Shown in pieces: positions 53,077 through 62,110 of a stretch of DNA of 64,000 nucleotides. A program made the translations under genes and the position numbers. Numbering within the stretch: the first letter of the stretch is position 1; every line of letters begins with the position of its first letter. The notes below the pieces were generated by a model. That model saw only the letters and a program-made list of their open reading frames with translations, did no database searches and was not told the origin of the DNA. Source of the stretch: Chitinophaga deserti (GTDB lineage: Bacteria; Bacteroidota; Bacteroidia; Chitinophagales; Chitinophagaceae); NCBI RefSeq assembly GCF_003149455.1, contig NZ_QFFK01000009.1, forward strand, positions 186,001 to 250,000. The letters run 5' to 3'.

Positions 53077-54312
53077 ATGAAGCTGCTGAATAAAACACTT
53101 CAATACTACTTCTGGCTATCCATAGTACTTCTTATGGTAGCTATTCCCGTGTTTTATTTCGTGCTGCAGCGGATTGTGATCTCCAATATCGACGCCAGCC
53201 TTGTTGCCTCTAAAACTGAGCTGATACCCCGCCTGCGTGTGATGGAGATTCATCCCGGAACCCCGCAGCCGCGGCTGGAAGATGGGGTTACTCTGGAAAA
53301 GGCGCCCCGGCAACCGGGTGGGGATTCGCTGTACACGACAGACAAATACCGTCTCCTCACTTCCTACCTTGTCATCAACCAGGAAACGTACCGGCTGCAG
53401 ATCAAATCTTCTCTGGCCGATCATCAGCGGCTGATAGGCAGTATTATCATCCTGCAATCAGTATTACTGATCCTGCTGCTATCGGGCCTGCTGCTCATCA
53501 ATCAATCCCTCGCACGCCGCATCTGGAAGCCGTTTTACCAAACCCTCCGGAAGCTGCGGGCGTATAAGGTGGATGATCCCGGGCCATTGCAGCTTACGCC
53601 ATCCGGTATCACTGAATTCGCGGAGCTGAATACCGCGGTGGAGCAACTGGCGGAAAGAAGCCGTCAATCCTACCTTTCCCAGAAAGAGTTTGCAGAGAAT
53701 GCTTCGCACGAACTGCGTACTCCGCTTGCCGTGTTCCAGGGCAAACTGGAAATGCTCATGCAAACCAGTCCGCTTTCAGAGCAGCAGGCCATGCTGATCA
53801 GTGAGCTGGCGGACGCCAGTCACCGTATGGCCCGCCTTAACAAAGGGCTTCTGCTGCTGACGCGTATTCAAAACGGACAGTTTCCTGAAACTGCGGAGGT
53901 TTCCGTCCGCGATGCTGCACGGCACCTTCTTGCCCAATACGAGCCGCAAATTTCGCAGCAGCGGCTGAGTGTGGAGGAAGACTGGCTGGACGAGCTGAAG
54001 GTGACCATGAGCCCTAATTTGCTGGAAGTGCTGCTGGGTAACCTGCTTTCCAATGCTATCAGGCATAATGTGGCAGGAGGAAAGCTGGTGGTGAAGGGTG
54101 CTAACGGAGCATTGACCATCAGTAATACCGGCCAGCCATATCCTTTGCCCGAAGAGCGTATTTACCAGCGCTTTGCCAAGAATAGTAAAGATGCGGAATC
54201 AATGGGGCTGGGCCTCGAGATCGTACGTAAAATATGCGACCTGTATGGGTTTGAAGTAAAATACCGCTGGGAGAACATGCTGCACAGCTTCCAGGTGATA
54301 ATGAAAAGTTAA
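53077..54312 (+). CDS. membrane sensor histidine kinase (second system)
   Basis: A 411-residue kinase. Two membrane segments (about 8-30 and 120-143) flank a periplasmic domain of about 90 residues. His211 sits in NASHELRTPLAV, N-box LLGNLLSNAIRHN, G-box MGLGLEIVRKICD. It shares the short-sensor layout and C-terminal features of the kinase at 14657, so the two systems look like paralogues. ATG 53077 is chosen over an in-frame TTG at 53071. Confidence 0.93.
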   Translation: MKLLNKTLQYYFWLSIVLLMVAIPVFYFVLQRIVISNIDASLVASKTELIPRLRVMEIHPGTPQPRLEDGVTLEKAPRQPGGDSLYTTDKYRLLTSYLVINQETYRLQIKSSLADHQRLIGSIIILQSVLLILLLSGLLLINQSLARRIWKPFYQTLRKLRAYKVDDPGPLQLTPSGITEFAELNTAVEQLAERSRQSYLSQKEFAENASHELRTPLAVFQGKLEMLMQTSPLSEQQAMLISELADASHRMARLNKGLLLLTRIQNGQFPETAEVSVRDAARHLLAQYEPQISQQRLSVEEDWLDELKVTMSPNLLEVLLGNLLSNAIRHNVAGGKLVVKGANGALTISNTGQPYPLPEERIYQRFAKNSKDAESMGLGLEIVRKICDLYGFEVKYRWENMLHSFQVIMKS

Positions 54313-54333
54313 AATCCTCCATCTTTCCCCCGA

Positions 54334-54355
54334 TATTCAGAATGTATTCAGAATG
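54334..54355 (+). promoter_or_regulatory. perfect tandem 11-bp direct repeat ahead of htrA
   Basis: TATTCAGAATG occurs twice without gap at 54334-54344 and 54345-54355, 35 bases ahead of the htrA ATG. The TTCAGAAT core matches the repeats near the first two-component system. It is a probable operator for the OmpR-type regulator encoded just upstream. Confidence 0.6.
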
Positions 54356-54390
54356 CCATGGCAGTTTTACGTCATAAAACACTGGATACA

Positions 54391-55881
54391 ATGAATACAA
54401 AGAAACTCTTCACAGGCCTCCTCATTGCAGGGGCCGTCGTAGCCGGCGGTTACGCCCTCAGCGGCAAGGCCGGCAGAATTTCGGAAAGTATCGGCATCGA
54501 AAATCCCCAACCTCTCATTCAAACAGCATATTCAGGCCCGGCTTCGGCCCAGCCTACTGATTTTGAAAAGGCGGCAGGGAATGCGGTACCCTCCGTCGTG
54601 CATATCCGCACGGTTGTTAAATACAAACAATCTGCCCAGGCAGATCAGTTCGAAGGAATGGATGATGACATCTTCCGCCATTTCTTTGGCGAAGGAGGTC
54701 CACGCAGGCAGTTTAACCGTCCTGACCAGAAAGCTTCCGGATCGGGTGTTATCATTAGCCCCGATGGATTTATCGTGACCAATAACCACGTGGTAGACGG
54801 TGCTTCCGAGATCACCGTTACGCTGAACGACCGCAAGAATTACAAAGCAGAGGTAGTGGGAACAGATCCTAATACCGACTTGGCGCTTATTAAAATAGAC
54901 GCTAAAAACCTGCCTGCTATTCCTGTTGGTAACTCCGACGATGTGCGGCTGGGCCAGTGGGTATTGGCGGTAGGTTATCCGCTGAACCTCGATGTAACGG
55001 TTACACAGGGTATTATCAGTGCCAAATCCCGCAGTATCGGTATCAACCGGCAGGGTTCCGCTCCGGTGGAAGCATTCCTGCAAACCGACGCAGCAGTGAA
55101 CCCCGGCAGCAGTGGCGGCGCACTCGTGAATACCAATGGTGAGCTGATCGGTATCAACTCGGCCATTGCTTCACCCACAGGTGCATATGCCGGGTATGCT
55201 TATTCCATTCCATCCAACCTCATGAAAAAGGTGGTGAATGATATTAAGCAGTTCGGCAGTGTTCAGCGCGGTTACCTTGGCATCTCTATGGCGCCTGATA
55301 ACCTCGATGATGCACAGAAGAAAGAACTGGGTGTTACCGGTTCCAACGCTGAAGGTGTAATTGTGATGGGTACGGATCCTTCCGGAGCGGCAGCTGCGGC
55401 AGGTGTGAAGAAAGGAGACCTTATTACGGCAGTAAACGGCAGTGCGGTACATTCCGGCTCCGAACTGTCTGAACAGATAGCAAGGCTGAAACCCGGCGAC
55501 AAAGTTGCGATCTCACTGCTGCGCAATGGTTCGGAAAGCAAGGTTGAAGCAACTTTGAAAGGCAAGCTCGGCAATATGACCGCAGGCAATAATGCTTCAG
55601 TAAGCGCACTGGGTGCAGATTTTGCATCGCTTTCCCGTCAGGATGCAGCCCGTATGGGTATTGCAGGCGGGGTGCAGGTGCAGTCCATCACTGATGGCGG
55701 CCTGCTCGATGAGCAAACGAATATGAAGGAAGGATTTGTTATAACCCGTGTGGGCGGCATCACTGTGCGCACGGTAGAAGAGCTGAAAGCGGCCCTGGCG
55801 CGCCAAAGCGGTAACTTCCAGATTGAAGGGATGTATCCCGGCAGTGGAAAAACGTATTATTACGGAATCAATGACTATTAA
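54391..55881 (+). CDS. degP: HtrA/DegP-type periplasmic serine protease
   Basis: A 496-residue Do-like protease/chaperone for misfolded envelope proteins. An N-terminal membrane anchor or signal (LFTGLLIAGAVVAGGYAL) precedes the trypsin-like domain with catalytic His133 (TNNHVVDG), Asp163 (NTDLALIKID) and Ser241 (NPGSSGGAL). Two PDZ domains follow (about 300-375 and 400-490). Normal length for the family. ATG 54391 is used; a frame open from 54358 would overlap the proposed operator spacing and add a non-signal extension. It lies directly after the two-component system likely to control it. Confidence 0.95.
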   Translation: MNTKKLFTGLLIAGAVVAGGYALSGKAGRISESIGIENPQPLIQTAYSGPASAQPTDFEKAAGNAVPSVVHIRTVVKYKQSAQADQFEGMDDDIFRHFFGEGGPRRQFNRPDQKASGSGVIISPDGFIVTNNHVVDGASEITVTLNDRKNYKAEVVGTDPNTDLALIKIDAKNLPAIPVGNSDDVRLGQWVLAVGYPLNLDVTVTQGIISAKSRSIGINRQGSAPVEAFLQTDAAVNPGSSGGALVNTNGELIGINSAIASPTGAYAGYAYSIPSNLMKKVVNDIKQFGSVQRGYLGISMAPDNLDDAQKKELGVTGSNAEGVIVMGTDPSGAAAAAGVKKGDLITAVNGSAVHSGSELSEQIARLKPGDKVAISLLRNGSESKVEATLKGKLGNMTAGNNASVSALGADFASLSRQDAARMGIAGGVQVQSITDGGLLDEQTNMKEGFVITRVGGITVRTVEELKAALARQSGNFQIEGMYPGSGKTYYYGINDY

Positions 55882-55939
55882 GCAGGAATTGTAACCAGGG
55901 GGGCCGTTTTCCGGGCTGCAATGCCCGGGAAACTTATAT

Positions 55940-55973
55940 GGCTTCTTCATCTCGCATGAAGAAGCCTTTTTTT
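55940..55973 (+). terminator. terminator after htrA
   Basis: GGCTTCTTCAT at 55940-55950 pairs perfectly with ATGAAGAAGCC at 55956-55966, then seven Ts. It also separates htrA from the convergent receiver gene. Confidence 0.92.
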
Positions 55974-55976
55974 GTT

Positions 55977-56396
55977 CTATGCAGGATCACGGAAAATGCC
56001 TTCGATCACGTCTTTCAGCTCTTTGGGCTGCAGCGGTTTCTTCAGGAGGCGTATTACCATGGGGTTGGCATTGGTCCGGGAGATGTCGCCAAAGTCGAGC
56101 GAAGAGGAAACCATGATGATATAGCACTGATTCTTGATTTTCTGCGGGTAGGAGTCGAAAGATCGGAGGAATTCGAAACCGTCCATTTCCGGCATCTGGA
56201 TATCGAGGAGAATAACAGTGGGGGGAATATGGGGAAGGGTAATGTTACTGGAAAGGAATTCCAGTGCTTTGTTGGCATTGCTGAATGAAAGGATCGTTCT
56301 GCTGATCTGCTGAATGGAAATTAACCGTTCATGCAGCAGCAGATCGATGTCGTTGTCGTCGATTAATATTACACGTAGATCAGGTATCGAATTCAT
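55977..56396 (-). CDS. single-domain response regulator (end of the signalling operon)
   Basis: A 139-residue receiver with acidic pocket Asp13-Asp14 (VILIDDNDID), phospho-Asp65 (ILLDIQMPEMDG), a Ser-rich switch (IIMVSSSLD) and Lys in RLLKKPLQPKEL. It has no output domain, so it is probably a phosphorelay intermediate or acts by protein contact. The start at 56396 overlaps the preceding receiver-kinase gene by 17 bases. It is the last of five genes starting at 61548. Confidence 0.92.
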   Translation of the reverse strand: MNSIPDLRVILIDDNDIDLLLHERLISIQQISRTILSFSNANKALEFLSSNITLPHIPPTVILLDIQMPEMDGFEFLRSFDSYPQKIKNQCYIIMVSSSLDFGDISRTNANPMVIRLLKKPLQPKELKDVIEGIFRDPA

Positions 56397-57477
56397 TTCT
56401 GTTCGGAATGGTAATTTCAAATTGCGTTCCTTCTCCGTAACGGGAATCTACGCCAATGGTGCCCCCGATCTTATTGAGGGCTTCTTTTACAATGTACAGG
56501 CCAATACCGCTTCCGGGCTTGTTGTTGTTCTTGGAGCGGAAGAACATCTTGAATATGTTGCTCAGGTGCTCGCTGAGAATCCCGATACCATTATCTTCTA
56601 TACGGATTGTTGCCTTATGAGGTTCCACTTTTACAGAGAGATTGACCTGGGGGACGGCTTCGTCCGGCTTCTGATACTTAACGGCATTGCTGATAAGATT
56701 GTTCAGGATAACACTTATCCGGAAGAAATCGCCTTTAAACGGTACCGGCTGGTCTACATTCACATTGAAGTTGATAGCGGTATTCTGGTGTTTAAAGGTA
56801 TCGATACAGTCGTTCATCAGTGCATTGAAGTCGATTTTCTCGTACTCCAGATCCAGCCGTGAATTGCGGTAATATTCAATGATTTTCTGGATAAAGCTGT
56901 CCAGCCGGGTAATACAAACCTCAATCATCCCCATATACCCCTGCGGGTCAGTCATGGTATTATCGAGCCTGCTGAGGTTAATGATGCCCTGAACGCTCAT
57001 GAGGGGAGCGCGGAGGTCGTGGGAAGTGGAATAGATGAACCTGTTCAGCTCATCGTTTGTTTTTTCCAGCTCCAGTACCTTTTCTTTCAGGAGTTTGCGG
57101 GCGGAATATATCTCGTAAGCGTTATTGATGGTTTTGAACAGCTCGTGCTCATCCCAGGGCTTTTTAATGTAGGAGTAGATATGCCCTTTGTTGATAGCGT
57201 CAATGATATCTTCCACATCCGTATAGCCGGTAAGGAGGATGCGGATGGGGTCGGGCAGGAGGTCCTTGATTTCGTTAAAGAACTCAACCCCCGTAGTAGT
57301 GGGCATTTTCTGATCCGCGATGATGATATGTACCTCAATTCCTTTCAGTACCTGCATACCTTCGGCCGCAGAACTGGCGGTGTATATCTCATACGTTCTG
57401 CGAAAATTAGCGCGGAATGCATTAAGGTTATGTACCTCATCGTCGATGTACAATATCCTGATACGGTTATTTTTCAT
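56380..57477 (-). CDS. receiver-histidine kinase fusion (soluble)
   Basis: A 365-residue cytoplasmic protein. The receiver (about 1-120) has Asp55 (IIADQKMPTTTG) and the LLTGYTD and IKKPWDEHEL blocks, of the type also seen in RpfG-like regulators. A short coiled coil leads to a kinase core with His153 (STSHDLRAPLMS), N-box LNNLISNAVKY and G-box GSGIGLYIVKEALN. It lies 22 bases downstream of the 7TMR-DISM kinase and likely receives phosphoryl groups from it. Confidence 0.92.
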   Translation of the reverse strand: MKNNRIRILYIDDEVHNLNAFRANFRRTYEIYTASSAAEGMQVLKGIEVHIIIADQKMPTTTGVEFFNEIKDLLPDPIRILLTGYTDVEDIIDAINKGHIYSYIKKPWDEHELFKTINNAYEIYSARKLLKEKVLELEKTNDELNRFIYSTSHDLRAPLMSVQGIINLSRLDNTMTDPQGYMGMIEVCITRLDSFIQKIIEYYRNSRLDLEYEKIDFNALMNDCIDTFKHQNTAINFNVNVDQPVPFKGDFFRISVILNNLISNAVKYQKPDEAVPQVNLSVKVEPHKATIRIEDNGIGILSEHLSNIFKMFFRSKNNNKPGSGIGLYIVKEALNKIGGTIGVDSRYGEGTQFEITIPNRNEFDT

Positions 57478-57499
57478 GTAGGGTTCTTTCTGCTTTTAT

Positions 57500-59659
57500 T
57501 TACGCATGACTCTGGGCGATAGGCACATTCTGGGGTAAATATATGATAAATTCCGCTCCCTTGCCGGGTTCCGAGTTCACCGCAATTCTTCCCTGGTGCT
57601 TCTCAATAATGCTGAAAACGATAGACAGCCCGAGGCCAGTGCCTTCCCCGACATCTTTGGTGGTGAAGAACGGCTCGAAAATCTTTTCCCTGACCTTGTC
57701 TGACATCCCTATGCCGGAGTCTTTAATACTGATGCTCACCATCTTATCCTCTTCAAGACGGGTTTTTATCGTAAGGCTTTCTTCGCCCTGTTCGGGTTTC
57801 ATTTTGATGGCGTTCAGCGCGTTGTTGATGATGTTCAGGAACACCTGGTTGAGCTTGCCGGCGAAGCATTCTATCTTAGGAAGTTCACCATAATCATAAC
57901 GCACGGTCACGTTCTTGGGGATATTATTGCGGAGCAACACCATGGTGGAGTTAAGCCCTTCATGTATATCCACAAATTTGAGATCGCTTTCATCGAGACG
58001 GCTGAAAGTACGCAGCCCCTTCACGATCTCTGCCGTGCGGTTAGCCCCGTCTTCTATGCCTTTGATCAGCGTATCCACTTCTTCGTGCAGGTAATTGATA
58101 TCGATCTGCTGTTTATACCGCTCGATCTCCGCCAGCTGTCCTGCCACATCCTCACCCGGCCTGATGGTTTCGTACTTCCGTAAGAGGGAGCGGATGTCTT
58201 CGAAATCGAGCTTCAGCGGTTTGATATTGGAAGTAACGAAGTTGATGGGGTTATTGATCTCGTGGGCGATACCGGCAGTGAGCTGACCAAGGGAGGCCAT
58301 CTTCTCCGCTTCCACGAGCTGGGTTTGAGCACTTTTCAGGTTGGTGAGGGCCTTGTTCAGCTCTCCGTTGGAGGTTTGCAACGCCTCAGTACGCTCAGCC
58401 ACCTTGGCTTCCAGTATTACGTTCTGCTCACGCACCAGTTGCTCGTTTTCCTGCGCCATACGCAGCGCCACAGCCTGCGACTCTTCTTTCTCCTTACGGT
58501 AGATATTGATCTTATTGGCCAGTGCAAAGGAGAGCAGCGTAACTTCCGCGGCAGACCCTACCTGCAGGGCGTAATAAGTAAAGTCATTATAAGGCAGGAT
58601 GTTGAAGTTCCGCAGTACAAAAATCACCACGCTTCCCAGGAAAATACCCCAGGCAATGAGGAAGTAGGCGGCCGGACCGTATCCTTTACGCCAAACTTTG
58701 ATACCTACAAATATTGCGAGGATAGAGGCCGTCATGGCGATGATCTGGGTCATCATGTTGGCCACGAAATGGTTATCGAGGAAAGTGGGTATGAAGGCCA
58801 GGCAGTAAGCAACGATCACACCGGTGAGGAGTTTATGCCCCAGCTTGTATTTTTCGCGGGTGTGGAGGAACGATTGTATGAAGAGCGCTGCCGTGATACC
58901 GTTCAGCACCGGGATGATAAGGGTATCGTGCATGGCCAGCCATGGACTGTTCGGCCACAGGAACCGGAAGGTATAGCCTTGTTGTGAGGCCTGTGTGAGG
59001 CCTACGCAAATGATATAAGTAACGTAAATGAGGTAGCTGTTGTCGCGAACGGTGAGCCAGATAAAGAAGTTGTACAGCGCCATTACGAGGATGATGCCTG
59101 CGTACAGCCCGAATATGAAATTACGTTCGGTGTTTTTGGCGAAGAGGGTGGTTTCAGCACCAAGGTAAACCGGAAGTTGTGCCTGTTCACCGGCGCGGAT
59201 CTTCAGGAAGTATTCCCGGGTTTGATCCAGCGGTATATCGAGCGGGAAAATGTAGTTCTGGTGGTTAACGGGCCTCATTTTATAGGGCTGGTATTGCCCG
59301 AGGTCCACTACTTTATAACCGCCTGCGGGGAGTACTTCGTAGAGTGATATCTCATCGATGGTGGGGTATTCCACTTCCAGGAGCAGCCGGCTTAGGTGGG
59401 TGTTATTGGTGATATGTACGCGTGCCCAGCTGGTGTATGGGGTGATCTGGAGGTTGGGGACCCTGGAGCCGGAGGGCTTAAAGGTCATTTTTCTAACCTG
59501 ATCGATGGTGAGGTCGTTGGTGCTGTCGATATACAGGTCGAGGAACTCGCCGACCTGCATAAGTTTGGCGCTATCCCGGAAAACGACGGGTGTCTGGGCC
59601 CGGGCCGTTATTTGGGCTGCAAAGGAAAGTAATAGCAGGGCGAAAAAACGTATAGACAT
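57500..59659 (-). CDS. 7TMR-DISM membrane histidine kinase
   Basis: A 719-residue sensor. Signal peptide to about 21; an extracytoplasmic 7TMR-DISMED2-like beta domain about 30-165 (a carbohydrate-binding-like fold proposed to bind small ligands). Seven membrane helices of the 7TMR-DISM type lie at about 185-390. A coiled coil (about 390-455) and a kinase core follow with His466 (TAGIAHEINNPINFV), N-box NIINNALNAIK and G-boxes DSGIGMSDKVREKIFEPFF and GTGLGLSIVFSIIE. It sits downstream of two putative biosynthetic genes (ThiF-like and GNAT-like) with a 58-base gap, suggesting that it senses their product. Confidence 0.92.
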   Translation of the reverse strand: MSIRFFALLLLSFAAQITARAQTPVVFRDSAKLMQVGEFLDLYIDSTNDLTIDQVRKMTFKPSGSRVPNLQITPYTSWARVHITNNTHLSRLLLEVEYPTIDEISLYEVLPAGGYKVVDLGQYQPYKMRPVNHQNYIFPLDIPLDQTREYFLKIRAGEQAQLPVYLGAETTLFAKNTERNFIFGLYAGIILVMALYNFFIWLTVRDNSYLIYVTYIICVGLTQASQQGYTFRFLWPNSPWLAMHDTLIIPVLNGITAALFIQSFLHTREKYKLGHKLLTGVIVAYCLAFIPTFLDNHFVANMMTQIIAMTASILAIFVGIKVWRKGYGPAAYFLIAWGIFLGSVVIFVLRNFNILPYNDFTYYALQVGSAAEVTLLSFALANKINIYRKEKEESQAVALRMAQENEQLVREQNVILEAKVAERTEALQTSNGELNKALTNLKSAQTQLVEAEKMASLGQLTAGIAHEINNPINFVTSNIKPLKLDFEDIRSLLRKYETIRPGEDVAGQLAEIERYKQQIDINYLHEEVDTLIKGIEDGANRTAEIVKGLRTFSRLDESDLKFVDIHEGLNSTMVLLRNNIPKNVTVRYDYGELPKIECFAGKLNQVFLNIINNALNAIKMKPEQGEESLTIKTRLEEDKMVSISIKDSGIGMSDKVREKIFEPFFTTKDVGEGTGLGLSIVFSIIEKHQGRIAVNSEPGKGAEFIIYLPQNVPIAQSHA

Positions 59660-59717
59660 TTGAGTTCTCGGTTGTTATATAGTCAGGCCGCAAAATACGC
59701 AGCAAACATAATGGATT

Positions 59718-60416
59718 TTAGGGAACCATTTGCGGGAGGCCGAGCAGGTAATTTACTTCGAATGTGCCTTTAGGGCCGGTTTCGGTGCGTACCTGGTTGG
59801 GATTAGCGCGCAGGTCGCGGATAAGGGCCTGCTCTGAGGGGTCGGCACTGGCCAGCTCGTGATTATCGCGGATGATCATGGCAGTGGCCACGAGATCGTC
59901 TTTCGGGTAATAAAACACCCCTTCATTTCCGAGGGAGGTGTCTATTACGGCGCCTACCCTTTTAGCACCTCTTACGGTAACGGGGGCACAAAGTACGTGT
60001 ACGTTGCCTACGGGCAGCTGGGAGGTAAGTGCTACGCATACCCTGCTGAGGATCAGGCTTCCGATGCCCATACCAGCTACCTCTTTGGAGTTCCACAGCC
60101 CGCAGATTTCCGCACTTCCGGGAACCACGTCTGTATGCACTTTGGGATCGTATTTGCCTACCGCCATTTCGATGGGGAGGGGCAGCACGCCGTCTGCAAT
60201 CTGAACACGGGCTCCACCATAGGTTTTGGTGCCGGTCTCGTCTTCCACGATCACCACCACAGTATTCTTGTGGTTGATCCAGTCCACGTTGCCGGATGTG
60301 ATTTTATGAATGCCAAAGTAAATCTGCAGAAGTTTACTGTGGCCCTCGTAAAACCGCATACATGCTTCCGGGTCGTCTGGTGCGAAAAAAGCCCTAACGT
60401 TGATCGGTGCGCTCAT
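59718..60416 (-). CDS. GNAT-like acyltransferase of unknown substrate
   Basis: A 232-residue soluble protein. Residues about 50-130 have the GNAT pattern: strands VVVIVEDE and GGARVQIAD, then AEICGLWNSKEVAGMGIGSLIL at about 102-123 in two overlapping blocks. This resembles the ExxRLxV...RGxGIG acyl-CoA-binding motif A of GNAT and autoinducer-synthase-like acyltransferases. The C-terminal third is not recognised. It lies 28 bases after the ThiF-like gene and ahead of the sensor kinase. It may acylate a small molecule or a product activated by the ThiF-like protein. The family assignment is from motif reading only. Confidence 0.6.
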   Translation of the reverse strand: MSAPINVRAFFAPDDPEACMRFYEGHSKLLQIYFGIHKITSGNVDWINHKNTVVVIVEDETGTKTYGGARVQIADGVLPLPIEMAVGKYDPKVHTDVVPGSAEICGLWNSKEVAGMGIGSLILSRVCVALTSQLPVGNVHVLCAPVTVRGAKRVGAVIDTSLGNEGVFYYPKDDLVATAMIIRDNHELASADPSEQALIRDLRANPNQVRTETGPKGTFEVNYLLGLPQMVP

Positions 60417-60444
60417 TGATTGCTTCGTTTAGTTGAATTGGGCG

Positions 60445-61548
60445 TTATTGAATGAGTTGATCGAAATCCACATAATACCTGCCGGAGCTGCGCAGCTGAT
60501 CCAGCAGGATTCTACGGCAGGTGTCCGTCACCAGTGCTCCGCCCAGCATTACGGAAGAAGCCAGCTGGGGCCAGGTGGTGATGGATTTGCCGATTTCTCC
60601 AAGCGAGTATTTCATTCTGGGGCTCATATGGGCAATGCCGGCCATGGGTCCCAGTATCGGTATTTTTTCTTCATTGGTCAGGTGCTTCAGTGTCCCTAAG
60701 TCCTCAATGGGAGGGATAAGGCCATGCAGCAGGGGGTATTCCGGGTCGAGATCGAACCTTTCGATGTCGAGCATCCCGCGGTCGTTCGTATCCATTACAA
60801 CGGGGATGCGGTGTTTCCGGGCCTTCTGGCGGCTAAGGATCTTCACATCTATACCGTCGCACTCTTCCACCAGGATATCGAGTTTGCCTCCATCGGTCAG
60901 GAAGCTGTCCAGATTCTCTTCCGTGGCCCCGTCCGTAAATACCTTTACAGTGATAAACGGGTCCATTTCTGCAATTTCCCGGGCTGCCACTATCACTTTA
61001 GGCATCCCCAGGTTATCGACCGTGGTACGGAGGCGGTTCATATTCGTCAGTTCCACATCGTCGAAGTCTGCCAGTCTAAGCTCCCCGCATACCCGCTCCA
61101 TGGCAAGGGTGAGGGCGATGGTCTGGCCAACGGAAAGGCCGATTACACCTATTTTCTTTTCCAGCAGCACTGTCCGCTCTTCCGCTGTGATCTTATGCAT
61201 GTTCCGCGATGTGCGGAGATAGATAAATTCTTCTTTTCCAAGCAGATGTACCAGTTTGGCACCCCAGGGGTAATATACCCATACGCCATATTGCTCCGGA
61301 GGCACACCGTTCAGATGGGCGGCAATTGCCGCTGCAGATTCTGCTTCGCTCAGTTTACGGGAAGGATGCTGGCATTTAACCAGTTCCCGCAGCTGACTTT
61401 CCAGTTCGTCATATATCCGCAAATGCGGTATTTCCTGCAGCAATTGCTGAAGTTCTTCCTGATCACTGCTCCGGCCCGGGTGATAAAATACCGGGGTAAA
61501 GACGTCAGGCGCTGATTTTGTCTCCTGTATGCGATCCTTAAATGTCAT
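60445..61548 (-). CDS. ThiF/MoeB-like (E1-fold) adenylyltransferase, Rv1355c/MoeY-like
   Basis: A 367-residue protein. Residues about 125-300 form the ATP-binding E1 fold: nucleotide loop IGVIGLSVG (133-141), ADFDDVELTNMNRLR at 160-174 with the Asp and the Asn-x-Asn-Arg that position ATP in E1/MoeB/ThiF enzymes, then GMPK (Lys184) and LVEECD. No E1 catalytic Cys region or CxxC zinc site is visible. The N-terminal part (WVYYPWGAKLVHLLGKEEF) and the order of blocks closely resemble the first half of the mycobacterial Rv1355c (MoeY) family as I remember it; the nitroreductase half of that family is missing. It probably activates a carboxylate by adenylation. It is the first gene of a five-gene operon. 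Confidence 0.72.
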   Translation of the reverse strand: MTFKDRIQETKSAPDVFTPVFYHPGRSSDQEELQQLLQEIPHLRIYDELESQLRELVKCQHPSRKLSEAESAAAIAAHLNGVPPEQYGVWVYYPWGAKLVHLLGKEEFIYLRTSRNMHKITAEERTVLLEKKIGVIGLSVGQTIALTLAMERVCGELRLADFDDVELTNMNRLRTTVDNLGMPKVIVAAREIAEMDPFITVKVFTDGATEENLDSFLTDGGKLDILVEECDGIDVKILSRQKARKHRIPVVMDTNDRGMLDIERFDLDPEYPLLHGLIPPIEDLGTLKHLTNEEKIPILGPMAGIAHMSPRMKYSLGEIGKSITTWPQLASSVMLGGALVTDTCRRILLDQLRSSGRYYVDFDQLIQ

Positions 61549-62110
61549 ACTGCCGCTTCGCTCGATTTTCTTTTAATGATTATTGTGCCTGTGCTCTATA
61601 TTGTCTGCTTAAAATCAAATATCCGCCCGGCTTCACTATGGCTGCCGGCCGGTTCAATCGATTTCCCGAATCATCCTGCCAATACCGGCGGACTAATAGA
61701 AAATCCTGTCTTGCCTGTTTCCCGGATCAGGGAAAAGCGTTTTTAACGAATGAACAAGAATGGAAAAGAATGGCGCTTGAATAGAACTTTAAGGGGGGAT
61801 GGACGATGCCCGGGGTAAACCGGATTTGGCTGTCAAGGCCGCCAGCAGCAATACCTCTGTATCGTTGCGGGCTTCTCCTGGCGCCAGGGATAAATGGCTT
61901 CATCTTTTCAAAATGATTAAGTACACTACAGCTTACACATGAATATAAAAGTAAAATAGCAATTTATTTCAAATTAAACGATTATCGATGGCATTATTTT
62001 GAATTAAATGTAAAATCCTGCCCCGTGTTGGCGCAATTTAATAAAATGGTGGTCATTGGTGTAATATTTGCATGGTTTTACGTTGGAAATAATAGATTTG
62101 TAATAATAAT
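61549..62110. other. intergenic region upstream of the ThiF-like operon and sod
   Basis: About 560 bases between two divergent genes, with no coding frame of protein character. An imperfect palindrome TTTCCCGGATCAGGGAAA (61718-61735, arms TTTCCC/GGGAAA) is a possible operator. The part near sod (61900-62110) is AT-rich and ends with TAATATTTG at 62059-62067, one base longer than a TAnnTTTG box. Promoters for both directions are expected here, but none is clear. Confidence 0.4.
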
